Shown here piece by piece: positions 22,766-32,703 of a stretch of DNA of 64,000 nt. The stretch is from Pyropia haitanensis (taxonomy: Eukaryota > Rhodophyta > Bangiophyceae > Bangiales > Bangiaceae). A program made the translations under genes and the position numbers. Position 1 is the first letter of the stretch; every line of letters begins with the position of its first letter. The stretch covers positions 992,001 to 1,056,000 of the forward strand of contig SDUX01000008.1 in the NCBI GenBank assembly GCA_008729055.1, in the 5' to 3' direction. Under the pieces are notes generated by a model, which saw only the letters and a list, made by a program, of their open reading frames with translations, made no database searches and was not told where the DNA came from.

Positions 22766-23197
22766 TAACCCCCTGTGATCCTGGGCACCGGCCGGTAACT
22801 GGCTATCCGGCCCGCGCGGCCGAGGGGGGGGATCCCACGCTGGCGGTCGGCGGAGCACCCGGGCGGACGGTTGGCTGGGCCGTCCACGGACGGCGCCAAC
22901 CAGGCGGCTGCGGCCGCCGGCGGTTTCGGCACCGCCTTCCCACTCCCCCGCTACGCCTACTGGCTTCCCGCCACCGCACGGACCCACGACACCATAGCCC
23001 GCCGCACGGACCGGTGCCGCTTGGCGGCGGCGGACCGGCACGGCGGGCCCCTGTGTGCGGGCTGGCCGTTTCTTCTCTGGCGGGGGCCCCCGGCGCGGCG
23101 GGCGGCCTGGGCGTCGGGCACCGGCGCCTTCATAGGCGGCCGCGCGGGCCACCTCCGAGCGCCAGGCGCTCGGTAGCGTCCGTCGGCTTGCCCCGCG
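22766..23197 (+). repeat. Split direct repeat A1 (left)
   Basis: 432-bp left repeat starting TAACCCCCTGTGATCC and ending GGCTTGCCCCGCG; it matches A2 base for base at a constant offset of 4873. It probably holds the promoter and leader, since the gag ATG follows 76 bases downstream. Confidence 0.95.
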
Positions 23198-23273
23198 TTT
23201 GTGGCGTGGCCAGCCGACGGCTACCCGTGCTTGTCACGTGGTCGGCGCAGACTGCGCGTTGAACGTGCTTAGT

Positions 23274-24306
23274 ATGGGTGATTCCCCGCCGGGCGGACTT
23301 CCCGACGGGGCTGCCTCCGCCGCGGACGTGGCGGAGCTGCGCGCTGAGATTGCTGCTCTGGCGCGCGCGTTTGCGGCCGCTCAGCGGGCGGCTGCGGGTG
23401 CTGCCGGCGATGACGGGGGGGGCGGCACCCCGGTGCAGCCGCCGACTGCTGCGGCAGCCGGCGGCCCCCCTGCCTCCGACTCCTCACCTGCCCGCCGGGC
23501 GGCTCAGGACGCAGATCGGGCTGCTTCGCAGCCAAACCCGGCGACTGGTGGCGCCCGGTGGGAAGCCGGGCGGGAGAACAACGACTCCCTCGTTTTCTCC
23601 AACGTTACCGACGACGACTCGGAGGGCGGGCCGGTCTACCGCAACGGCGGGCGGGGCGAGGACGAGTATGCCGGGCACCCCGACGGGCTCGATGACCCCG
23701 CCATCCCGGCGCCCGGCGACGTCTTGGTCGCCTTCAAGATGCCAAAGCGGATCCGGCGCCCGGACGAGCTGCCGGTCCCTTTCACCCCGGCGGACGTCGA
23801 GCACGTCGCTAACTTCCCGAAGTCCGACCAAGACTACGAGGAGGCCAACGCGACCTACGTCGCCGCGACCGGGGCGCAAGACCTCGCCAACGCGGCCGCT
23901 TCCCTCTACCACCAGCGAGACTCCCTTACGGAGAGTACGCTGGAGGCTAGGCTCGCCTGGCTCGCCGTCGCTACGAGGGTGCACTACCGCATCATCGCGG
24001 CCAGGTACGACTACCTGGTCGCCAGCAAGAATGAGCCCGGCCTCGCTGAGCTCTACCTCGCTACGGACGCCGTGCCGCGCAACCGCGGGCGAGGCCCTGG
24101 CTGGCAGCGGTTCCTCAACGCCGTTGCCGTCGACGAGGCACGCGTCTTCACCAAGCGCGCCGCCGAGGCGCGGCTCAACGCTCCCAGGCGCCGCCAGAAG
24201 CGACGCCCAGGCGGTGGGCCGGGCGGCGGCGGCGGTGGAGGCGGCGGCGGCGGCGGAGGCGGTGGCGGGGGCGGCGGCGGAGGCGGCGGCAACAAGCGCA
24301 AGTCCG

Positions 24307-24352
<46 letters not shown>

Positions 24353-24515
24353 AAACAAGAAGGGCGGTGGCCAAGGCGGAGGCGGCCGCCAGGGCAGCCG
24401 AGACGCCAACCAAGCTGGCGGTGGCGGTGGAGGCGGCCAAGGCGGCGGCGGCCGCAAGGGCGGCGCGGCAGCTGCAGCGGCCGCCGGCGGCGGTAACGCC
24501 GCCGCTGACGCCTGA
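23274..24515 (+). CDS. Gag-like protein of PAT-like element
   Basis: 413 residues, first ATG after repeat A1 at 23274. The N-terminus (about residues 15-45, AASAADVAELRAEIAALARA) has heptad-like spacing compatible with a coiled coil, followed by an acidic Pro/Ser/Thr linker. Residues about 140-300 are a compact mixed helical region (PFTPADVEHVANFPKSDQDY, LTESTLEARLAWLAVATRVH) that I take as the capsid-like core by position. The last 110 residues are Gly-rich with Lys/Arg/Asn islands (GNKRKSDGGG, GNKKGGGQ), which replace a zinc knuckle and could bind nucleic acid. No Cys-rich zinc finger is present. The next ORF begins about 70 bases after its stop, in another frame. No function beyond particle formation is inferred. 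Confidence 0.75.
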
Positions 24516-24583
24516 GGCGTCGGGGCAGGGGCCGAGCTTTCGGCCAGCCGCCTGGGCAAAGTGCCCGCCCGGGCGGCGCCCCA

Positions 24584-26542
24584 GTGAAGGGCCAAGCCGG
24601 TACGGACCCGCCGCCGAGGCCGTACCGGAACGTGCGCCGCGCCGTCAAGGCGTGGCGGGCGCTGGGCGCCTCCAGGTGGGTGATCCGGACCATCCTGGAG
24701 GGCGCCCAGATTCCCTGGAAGCGGCGGCCGCGCTACCATCGCGCGCGTCCTTACCCGGTGGCGGCGAAGGACCAGGCTTTTGCGCTGGCCGAGATGGAAC
24801 GCTGCGTGCGCCTGGGGTACTGGGAGGAGCTCCACGGTGCGGACAAGGAGAAGCCGGTGGTGATTGTCAACGGGTTCGTCACCTGGTCCGCAGGGAAGCA
24901 GAGGTTTGTGATCGACGCGCGCTACCAGAACGAGGTGATCGACAACAGGCGGTTCAAGTACGAAGCACTGACGGACCTCGCGCCCCAGCTGCGGGCGGGC
25001 GACAAGCTGATCAGCTGGGACGTGAAGGATGCTTATCACCACGTCCAACTGCGCGCCGCGGACCAGAACTACTTTGCCTTCCAGTGCATGGGGCGGGTCT
25101 TCCGGTGCCTGACGATGCCCTTTGGGCTGAAGGTCGCCCCGTTCGTGTGGACCAAGCTGTGCCGCCCGATCGTGCAGGCGCTACGCCGCGAAGGCTTCCG
25201 CATCGTGGCGTACGTCGACGACTTTGGGGGAGGCGTCCCGACGCAGCAGCGCGGCGGGGCGACACGTGCGGAGGCGACGGCGGCGGGCATGCGGGTCAAG
25301 GAGCTGTTTCACTCCCTGGGGCTTTACTTGCACCCCACCAAGGGGGAGTGGAGCGGCACCAGCCGCCTACCCCTCCTCGGGTTCCTGGTGGATACGGAGC
25401 GGCGCCTCTTCCTGCTCCGCCCCGAGCGGACAGCCAAGGTCAGGGGGATGGCGGGTCGGCTGCTGGCGGGCGCCAAGACTCATCGACGTTGGGTACGCCA
25501 CTCAGCGCTGCGCTGCTTTTGCGGCACGGCGGTCTCGACGCACCTCGCGGTGCCCGAGGCACGCTACCGCCTCCGCTCGCTGTACACAGCGATGCGGGAC
25601 CACTACGATCGCCGCAGCAACCGAGTGCGGCTGGGCCGCCAGGCTATGACGGACCTGCGGTGGTGGCACGAGCTGACCGAGCACGCGGAGCGGGGTCGGG
25701 CCCTATGGCCCGCGCCGGCCGACGTCACCATGACTACAGACGCCAGCAGCACCGGATGGGGCGCCACGTGGGACGGGCTCGTGCCCGCGCGTGGCTACCA
25801 CGCGGACGACCGCAAGGCCTTGCATATCAACCTCCTGGAGTTGGGGGCGGTGAGGCTAGGCCTACTGTCGTTCGTGGACTTCCTACGGGAACCGACTACC
25901 ATCGTGCGGCTGCGCACGGACTCGAGGGTGGCGATGGAGGTCATCAACAGCGGTTCGTCGCGGTCGCCCGCCTTGATGCAGGAGTTGCGTCGGCTGCACA
26001 AGGTCGCCACCGCCCTAGGCGTGACGCTGCGGGCGGAATACCTGCCGTCGGCCTTGAACATGTGGGCCGACAGGCTGTCAAGGACGAGGGACTCGACCGA
26101 CTGGACGTTGGCTCGGCCGGCGTTCGAGCGGTTGGAGGCCCTATACGGGCCTCACACCGTCGACCTATTCGCGACGGCGGAGAACGCGCAGTGCGGCCGG
26201 TTTTATTCCAAGCTGCCGGCGCCCGGCGGCGCGGGCGTAGACGCGATGCGCATCAGCTGGCGCGGCGACAACGCGTGGGCCAACCCGCCCTTCAACCTCG
26301 TCGGTCCGGTGGTGGACAAGATTGTGCGCGAGAATGCCGCGGTCACTCTCGTCGCCCCTTACTGGCCCGCTCAGCCGTGGTGGCCACTGGCGGTGCGGGC
26401 CTGCACGGCACTCCTCCTTCTGCCGGCGGAAGACGGGGTGTTCTTCCACGGCGGCCAGACGACGACGGCGACGCGCCCGCACTGGCGGGTGGTGGCCTTC
26501 CGGTTCGGGACCGCAGGCGCCGCAACCGGGTCCCTCGTGTAG
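24584..26542 (+). CDS. Reverse transcriptase / RNase H / methyltransferase-like polyprotein of PAT-like element
   Basis: About 652 residues. The reverse transcriptase has ISWDVKDAYHHVQLRAADQN (the fingers/palm Asp) and the catalytic IVAYVDDFGGG box (around residue 209). RNase H follows with TTDASSTGWGATWDG, LELGAV, LRTDSRVAMEVINSGSS and AEYLPSALNMWADRLSR. The C-terminal domain (VDLFATAENAQCGRFYSKLP, ANPPFNLVGPVVDKIV) carries the NPPF signature of the adenine-methyltransferase-like domain that usually follows RNase H in DIRS/PAT elements. The conserved N-terminal region (KAWRALGASRWVIRTILEGA) has no ATG upstream in frame: the open frame enters at a GTG codon (24584) and the first in-frame ATG (24794) lies downstream of it. 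Expression probably needs a non-AUG start, re-initiation or frameshifting from gag. Confidence 0.92.
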   Translation: MKGQAGTDPPPRPYRNVRRAVKAWRALGASRWVIRTILEGAQIPWKRRPRYHRARPYPVAAKDQAFALAEMERCVRLGYWEELHGADKEKPVVIVNGFVTWSAGKQRFVIDARYQNEVIDNRRFKYEALTDLAPQLRAGDKLISWDVKDAYHHVQLRAADQNYFAFQCMGRVFRCLTMPFGLKVAPFVWTKLCRPIVQALRREGFRIVAYVDDFGGGVPTQQRGGATRAEATAAGMRVKELFHSLGLYLHPTKGEWSGTSRLPLLGFLVDTERRLFLLRPERTAKVRGMAGRLLAGAKTHRRWVRHSALRCFCGTAVSTHLAVPEARYRLRSLYTAMRDHYDRRSNRVRLGRQAMTDLRWWHELTEHAERGRALWPAPADVTMTTDASSTGWGATWDGLVPARGYHADDRKALHINLLELGAVRLGLLSFVDFLREPTTIVRLRTDSRVAMEVINSGSSRSPALMQELRRLHKVATALGVTLRAEYLPSALNMWADRLSRTRDSTDWTLARPAFERLEALYGPHTVDLFATAENAQCGRFYSKLPAPGGAGVDAMRISWRGDNAWANPPFNLVGPVVDKIVRENAAVTLVAPYWPAQPWWPLAVRACTALLLLPAEDGVFFHGGQTTTATRPHWRVVAFRFGTAGAATGSLV

Positions 26543-26568
26543 TGCGGTGGGACCGCTTGGTGGACGGC

Positions 26569-27579
26569 ATGCGCGCCCGGAGATTTGGTTGGGGCGAGGG
26601 TGCCGTCACGGCCCGCCGGCTGGTGTCTGCCAAGTACCAGGGCAGCACCAAGAAGAACTACGTCAACGCGTGGGAGCGGTTTGACGCGTTCTGCGAGCGG
26701 GTGAACGCGCGCGCGATGCCGGCATCCCCGGAGACGGTGGTACGCTACATGGCGTCCCTTTTTGACGGGGGCACGTGCGCGCCCGACACGGTGGGCTCCT
26801 ACCTGGCAGCTGTACGGGCGGTACACCGCGTGGCTGGCCTCCCCTCTCCCACGGACGACCCCCTCGTTGCCGACGCACGCGTCGGGTACCGGAGGCTGCA
26901 CACGGAGGCTGCGGGGGAGCTGCCCGAGGTGAGGGGGCCGCTGCCGCCCGAGGCGGTGACGGAGCTGGCCGATATCGGCCTGACCACGTCCGACGCGGCC
27001 CGCCGGCGGGAGTGCGCCGGCCTGGTGCTGGCCTACCTGATGTTCAACCGCCCCGGGGCGGCGGCGAACATGCGGGCGCGGGACCTGCGCCTTACCCCGG
27101 CTGGGCTAGAGGTGCAGGTCCCCGTTTATAAGATGGGCGTCCTGAAGCGGGGCGCCCGCCTGGCGTTCACCATCCCTGTGGCGGCGGGCGGTTGGAGCGA
27201 GGACGCGCCACTGCGCCTGGTGCGGCGCGTCTGGACGCAGCACTACCTCGGGGGGCGCGCCCCGGCGGAGCATCTCTTCGCGCCACCGGGGCGTCCCGCC
27301 ATCCAGCCCCTGCCCACCCAAGTCGTCACGGCCTGGCTCTCCCGGCTGCTGCCCCTCACCTCCTGTACGCCCCCGCTGGGTGTCAAGTGGACTGGGCACT
27401 CGCCGCGCGCTGGTGCAGCGTCCTCGGCGTACGCCATCGGGCTGCAGCCGCCGCTCATCCAGCAGTTTATGGGCCTCTCCTCCGTCGACACGGCCTATAA
27501 GCACTACATCAACGCGCAGTGGCCGTCAACCCCGGCCGCACGGGCGCTGTTTGCCCGCTACTTCCCCCTCCGCTACTGA
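26569..27579 (+). CDS. Tyrosine recombinase (integrase) of PAT-like element
   Basis: 336 residues from the ATG at 26569, 27 bases after the RT stop and in a different frame. The N-terminal SAM-like helical domain (YQGSTKKNYVNAWERFDAFC, RYMASLFDGG) is followed by the catalytic domain of phage-integrase type: an Arg in YLMFNRPGAAANMRARDL, the H-x-x-R box in GHSPRAGAASSAYAIG, and the nucleophile Tyr in DTAYKHYINAQW, spaced as expected. Tyrosine recombinases insert DIRS/PAT-order elements through circular DNA rather than using a DDE integrase. No break or missing catalytic residue was seen, so it could be functional. It ends 30 bases before repeat B1. Confidence 0.92.
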   Translation: MRARRFGWGEGAVTARRLVSAKYQGSTKKNYVNAWERFDAFCERVNARAMPASPETVVRYMASLFDGGTCAPDTVGSYLAAVRAVHRVAGLPSPTDDPLVADARVGYRRLHTEAAGELPEVRGPLPPEAVTELADIGLTTSDAARRRECAGLVLAYLMFNRPGAAANMRARDLRLTPAGLEVQVPVYKMGVLKRGARLAFTIPVAAGGWSEDAPLRLVRRVWTQHYLGGRAPAEHLFAPPGRPAIQPLPTQVVTAWLSRLLPLTSCTPPLGVKWTGHSPRAGAASSAYAIGLQPPLIQQFMGLSSVDTAYKHYINAQWPSTPAARALFARYFPLRY

Positions 27580-27609
27580 CGGCGGCGGTATCGGGCATCT
27601 CCCCCCGAG

Positions 27610-27639
27610 TTTGGCACACCCGTCTCCCTACCCAGCTAT
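27610..27639 (+). repeat. Split direct repeat B1
   Basis: 30-bp sequence beginning TTTGGCACACCCGTCTCCCT, identical to B2 at 28208-28237. It abuts A2, sharing the junction base. Confidence 0.92.
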
Positions 27640-28070
27640 AACCCCCTGTGATCCTGGGCACCGGCCGGTAACTGGCTATCCGGCCCGCGCGGCCGAGGGG
27701 GGGGATCCCACGCTGGCGGTCGGCGGAGCACCCGGGCGGACGGTTGGCTGGGCCGTCCACGGACGGCGCCAACCAGGCGGCTGCGGCCGCCGGCGGTTTC
27801 GGCACCGCCTTCCCACTCCCCCGCTACGCCTACTGGCTTCCCGCCACCGCACGGACCCACGACACCATAGCCCGCCGCACGGACCGGTGCCGCTTGGCGG
27901 CGGCGGACCGGCACGGCGGGCCCCTGTGTGCGGGCTGGCCGTTTCTTCTCTGGCGGGGGCCCCCGGCGCGGCGGGCGGCCTGGGCGTCGGGCACCGGCGC
28001 CTTCATAGGCGGCCGCGCGGGCCACCTCCGAGCGCCAGGCGCTCGGTAGCGTCCGTCGGCTTGCCCCGCG
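27639..28070 (+). repeat. Split direct repeat A2
   Basis: 432-bp copy of A1 (22766-23197); every stretch compared is identical, which argues for recent insertion. Confidence 0.95.
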
Positions 28071-28207
28071 CCCCTGTCCTCCCCGCCCTTTCTTTGGGCG
28101 CTTCCACGGGCGTCCCTTTGTCGACTTGGTGGTTGTCCCCACTGCTTGCTCTTGACGCTTCTCTGTAGTTAGTTATAGTTTTCCCATACTAAATGACAGT
28201 CTACGCT

Positions 28208-28237
28208 TTTGGCACACCCGTCTCCCTACCCAGCTAT
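28208..28237 (+). repeat. Split direct repeat B2 (right end of element)
   Basis: 30-bp copy of B1. It marks the right terminus of the retrotransposon; host sequence (CCTATTTTGCAG) follows. Between A2 and B2 lie 137 bases of unique sequence. Confidence 0.9.
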
Positions 28238-28631
28238 CCTATTTTGCAGATCGCTCCCACCGTCTTGCAACGGAAGGTGGCACCCATCCCGCGGCGGTCG
28301 ACTCGCGACGCCCGACGTGGCGGGTCCGCGTCGATCCGCGCGCCACCCGCGCCCGTCGCGCGGCGCGCGCCGTCACCGTCCCCCCGCGCCCCCTTCCCGC
28401 GACGACCGCCCGCCGCCGCCTGGGCGGCGACGCCGACGGCGGCGTCCCGCCGCCCTCTGTCCCCCTCGATCCACCCACTGCCACCCACAGCGGCGGCCTC
28501 GCAGGCGCCAGCCCTCTTCACCTTGGCCTCATCCCCGCGCGCGGTTCCACTCTCTATCCCCGCTTCCACCCCCCCCCCCGTTTGGCGCGGCCGCCAACCC
28601 CTCCCGCCCCCCCGTGCTGGTAGCCGCCACC
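28238..28631. other. Leader and promoter region of NUP93
   Basis: Pyrimidine-rich, C-run-containing sequence before the NUP93 ATG. The ATG at 28632 has the context GCCACC. No separate gene is seen. Confidence 0.5.
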
Positions 28632-28774
28632 ATGGCGGGCATGGACCTTGCCGACGTCCTCACCCGCTCCCGCGCCATTGAAGCGCGACGGGGAGGGCGG
28701 CCACCACCCGGTACCGCCGCCACCATTGGCGGCGGCGGCGGCGGCGGCGGCGCGGGTGGCATCGCCGGCGGCAT

Positions 28775-28832
<58 letters not shown>

Positions 28833-30242
28833 GGCGGCGTGGCAACGGCGGCGGCGTCTGCCTACCGGTCGGCGGGGGTGACCGCCTCCCTCCCCGCCGA
28901 GGGCATCCCCGCCCTCTACCGGCCGCTCGCGGACCTTGCGCGCGCGTCCGTGCCGGCGGGGCTGCGGGACACGGGGGGGGGTGCCGCCGCCGCGCTGCTC
29001 GCCGAGTACGCCGCGGCGAGGGGGGGGGAAGGCCGGGGGGGGGGGGGGGGGAGGTGGCCGCCTGGGGGGGCGGGGGGGGAGGGGGGGACGACCGCCTCAG
29101 CCTCGCCGCGTTGGCACTCAAGGACCACCTGCGGCCGCCACCGGCGGCGCGTGACGGGCGCGCCGGCGGTGTGGGCGGCGGCGGTGGGGGCGGCGGCGGT
29201 GGGGGTGGGGGCGGCGGCGGCGGTGGCGGCTGGGCGGCCGCCCCGGCGGCGGTGGCCGCCGAGGAGCTGGAGCGCCGCGTCGGCCACGCCCACCAGATGA
29301 CCGTCCTCGCGGCGGTGGAGGAGGCGGTCGCCGGGTCGGCGGCCGCGTCGGTCGCGGCGGTCGTCGCGGGCCTCGCCGCCGAGTGGGCCGCCACCCGCCC
29401 GGGGGTGCTGTCGCTATCCGCGACGGGGGGGGGGGGGGGGCGCGCTGCCGTCGCCGTCTGGGGGGTGGGGGGGGCGGGGGGGGGGGTCGCCGCCGCCCGC
29501 GCCGCCCGTGGCGGGCTGGGGGGGGGGGGTCCCCGGCGGCGGCGGCGCCCAGCCCGTTTCGGACGCCACACCGGCGGGCGGATGCTGGTGGGGGGGGGGG
29601 GGGGGGGGCCGGGGGGGGTGCATGCCGGCGCCGCTGCTGGTGCCGCGGGTGCCGGCGGCGACGGCGGCTGGGCGGCGGCGCTGGCGGCGGCGGCGGCGGC
29701 GACGGCGGCGGCGGCGGGCGGCGGTGGCGGCGGCGGCCCGCCGCGCGGCGGCGCGGATGGGGGGCGGGAGGGGGGGGTGGAGCTCGCCGCCGAGGCGGCG
29801 GTCCGCCGCACGCTCCGCGGTGGCCGGCCGGCGGTGGCGGCGGAGCTGGCCGCCGCCGCCGCGGACGCGGGCATGCGCACCGTCTTTGCGGCGCTCGCGG
29901 CGGTGGCGGGCGAGGCGCCCGCCGCCGCCGCCGCCACCGCCGCCGCCGGCGGCGGCCACCCCACATCCGCGGCGGCAGCGTCGGCAGCGGCGGCGGCGAC
30001 GGCGCCGGCAACGGCGGCAGCGGCGGCAACGGCGGGCGCCGCCGCCGCCCGTGACGCGCGCATCGTCGCGGGCGGCCGCCGCTTCCTCGCCGCCCAGTTC
30101 CTCGACGCCAAGCTGCGGCGGGATATCGGCGCGGCGGCCGCCACGGCCCGCCGCGGCGGCGCGCCGGGCGTCCGCGCCGACGTGTGCGCGTACGTGCGGC
30201 TGGTCGTTGGCACCGCCGCCGCCGCGTCGGCGCACGACGGTG

Positions 30243-30292
<50 letters not shown>

Positions 30293-32085
30293 GTGCCACA
30301 CCGGCCGCTGCCGCCGGCGCTCGCGGCGGGGCCGCTCGTTGACGATGGCCTGCCGCTGTGGGCGGTGGCGTTTTACGCGCTCCGCGCGGGCGCCGCGGCG
30401 GTCGCCGCGGACGCGGTGGCGGGCGCGGTCGGGTCGGCGGGCCTGGGCGCGGCGGGGCCCGCCGCGGGCCGCCTCGTCGCCGCGCTGCGCGCCGCGGGCG
30501 GGCCCGGCGGCGCGGACCTCGCCGCCTTGCTCGACGACTATGCCGCCGTCGTCGCGCCGTCGGGTGACCCGTACATGCGGGCGGTGTGGGCGGTCGCGGC
30601 GCGGGTGGATGTGGTGGGCGGTGGCGGCGGCGACGGCGGCGACGGCGGCGCGCCGCCGGCGCTGGTCCTCCCCGACGACGACTATGCGCTGCTCTTCTAC
30701 TCGGTCGAGGACTACCTGTGGATGCGCCTCTGCTGCGTCCGCGTGCCGGGGGTGGACGCGGACGTGGGCGCCGCCGCCGCGCCCGCCGCGCTGCGCCTGT
30801 CGGCGGTCGCGGCCGAGATGACCGCCGCGGGCGCGCCGCACTTTGACCCGCGCGGCGACGCGCCCGCCGCGTACGCGGCGGTGCTGGTGCTCGTCGGCGC
30901 GCTGCCGGCGGCGGTGGCGCACCTGGCCGGCAGCGGCCGGCTGCGCGACGCGGTGCACCTGGCGGTGGCGGCGGCGCACCACGGGCTGCTCGACGCGTCG
31001 GCGGCGGCGGCGGGGCCCGCCGCGCTCGCCGTCGACGGCGGCTACGCGGGGCTCGTCGCGGCGTACGCGGCGGCGCTCGCGTCGCCCGTGTCGGCCGCCC
31101 TCTACCTGTGCACCATCCCCGACGCGGCGGCGCGGACGGCGCGGCTGGCGGCGCTGCTCGCGTCGTCGCCCGCCGCGGCGGCGGCGCTGCTCGCCGCCCC
31201 CGCCGCGGGCCGCGGCCGCGGCCGTGGCGCCGCCGCCGCCGCCGCCGCCGCCGTTGCCCCCACCGCCGCCGCCTCTGTGCTGGCGACGATGGAGCCCCGC
31301 GGCGCCGCGGGCGTCGACGCGGCCATCACCGCCGCCGCCGCCGCCGCGGCCGCCGCGGGCGACGCGGCCGCCGCGGCGGCGCTGGCCGAGGCGGGCCCCG
31401 CGCCCGCCGACGCGGGCGCGCACCACCTGGCGCGCCTTGCCGGCGTTGCGCTCCGCCGCCACGCCGCCGGCCGCGCCGCCGCCATTGCCGCCGCCGCCGC
31501 CTACGTCCGCCGCTGGCCGCCGACCGCGCCGCCGCCGCGGTCGTCGGCGGCGGCGGCGGCGGCGGGCGGCTCGGCGGCGGCCGCCGCCGCCGTTGCCGCC
31601 CGCGCCGCGCGGTCGACCGCCGCGCTGCTGTGCTGGGCACGCGCCGTCGACGCGGGCGCGCCGGTGGCGGCGGGGGGGGGCGGCGACCCGGCCGCCGCCC
31701 TCGACGCGGTGTGGGCGGCGGGCGTGCTGCCGTCGACGGTGGCGGCGGCGGCGGCGCGGCGCGCCGCCGCCGCCGACGCGGTTGCCGACGCGGCCGCGCG
31801 CCGGGGGGGGGGCGCCGCCGCTGGTGCCGCGGCGGCCGACGCGGTCGCCGCGGCGGCGGAGCGGGTGCGCGTCGGCTGGTGGGCGCCGGCGCTCGTCGCC
31901 CGCCTCGGGGAGGTGCTCGTGCTGACCGCCGCGTGGCTGGGCGAGTGGGGGGAGGGGGGGGGGGGGGGCGCCGCCGCACCGCCCGCGACGCGGGGGCGGC
32001 GCTCGGCCAGTTTGCGGCGCTGGCGGGGGTGGAGGGGGGGGGGGTTGCGGGCGCGTTCTTGTCGCTCGAGGTGCTGCTTGGGTGA
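28632..32085 (+). CDS. NUP93: Nuclear pore complex protein Nup93/Nic96
   Basis: Starts MAGMDLADVLTRSRAIEARR, similar to the N-terminal helix of Nup93 that docks on the channel nucleoporins. The diagnostic part of the Nic96 fold lies at about 30100-31080: RFLAAQFLDAKLRRDIGAAA, LPLWAVAFYALRAG, ALLFYSVEDYLWMRLCCVRV and YAAVLVLVGALPAAVAHL, followed by RLRDAVHLAVAAAHHGLL. Nup93/Nic96 is the linker scaffold of the inner ring of the nuclear pore. The protein is interspersed with very long Ala and Gly tracts. Frames shift at G runs (about 29031-29050, 29429-29440, 29590-29608 and 31954-31968); the last break leads to a short C-terminus ARDAGAALGQFAALAGV ending at 32085. Read across breaks it is about 1100 residues, larger than the usual 800-850 because of the homopolymeric tracts. 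Intron-free as far as visible. Confidence 0.8.
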
Positions 32086-32703
32086 GGGGGGGGGGGGGGG
32101 TGGGGGGGGGGGGTTGTTGGCCAGAGGGGGGGGTGGGTGGGGTGGGGTGGGGTGGGGTGGGGTGGGGTGGGGTGGGGAGTGGGGCAGAGTCGATGGCTGT
32201 GGTTGGCAGTGTGTCCACGCGATGACTGGCAGGCCGCGGCGGAGGTGGGCTGGGCGGACAGCGCTGGCGTGCTCACGCTGTCCAGGGTGGGGCGGGAACG
32301 GCGGTTGCCATGGCGGCGGCGGCGGCCGCCGTGCGTGGCTCGTCCTGTCGCCGCCGACGGCACGTCCCTCGTTGGTGCAGAGGCCCGCGCGTCTGCTATT
32401 CCTCGCCAGACTCGCGCTGCGTGCCCTCCCCCACGCGGACACACCGCTTGGCAGTCTCCCCCTCACGACCTAGTAGGACGCCGTTCCGGGCGGGAAGGGG
32501 GCCGTGCGCGGTGGCAACGACCGGGTCAAGGCAACGGCCGTTTCCATACCGTGGACCGTTTGTTCGGTCAGGGCCAGGTCGGTTGCGGCCGCCGACACCG
32601 CGGCACCCCCCCCATCCCCGCCAGTCTACGGAGCACCACCCCCCTCAACCCACACACCCCCTACCAAGCAGTGGCTGCCGCCCACCCCCCCGCCACACCC
32701 CCC
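32086..32703. other. Convergent intergenic region between NUP93 and the His-rich protein gene
   Basis: Contains G runs, the TGGGG array (32138-32177) and then lower-complexity-free sequence without a recognisable gene. Both neighbours end here, so it should hold two 3' UTRs. Confidence 0.5.
32138..32177. repeat. (TGGGG)n pentanucleotide array
   Basis: Seven to eight uninterrupted TGGGG units immediately downstream of the NUP93 stop, within a longer G-rich tract. On one strand it can form G-quadruplexes. It is too short and internal to be a telomere. Confidence 0.85.

Larger units (their letters stand above)
22766..28237 (+). mobile_element. Complete PAT-like (DIRS-order) retrotransposon with split direct repeats
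   Basis: The structure is A1 - gag - RT/RNase H/MT - tyrosine recombinase - B1 - A2 - spacer - B2. A1 (22766-23197) and A2 (27639-28070) are 432 bp and appear identical. B1 (27610-27639) and B2 (28208-28237) are an identical 30-bp repeat; B1 abuts A2 and B2 lies after it. This split-direct-repeat order is the hallmark of PAT/Ngaro/kangaroo-type elements, which integrate through a circular intermediate by a tyrosine recombinase and leave no target duplication. All three ORFs are open and the A repeats show no divergence, so the insertion is recent and the element may be active. It sits between the VWA/lectin gene and NUP93 without disrupting either. Confidence 0.93.

Noticed and set aside
22766..23197. 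LTR of a Gypsy/Copia element
   Set aside because: The element encodes a tyrosine recombinase instead of a DDE integrase, and the right side carries the B1-A2-B2 order, so these are split direct repeats and not LTRs.
32138..32177. Interstitial telomere repeat
   Set aside because: TGGGG units are short, in the middle of a gene-rich region, and better explained as a G-rich microsatellite.
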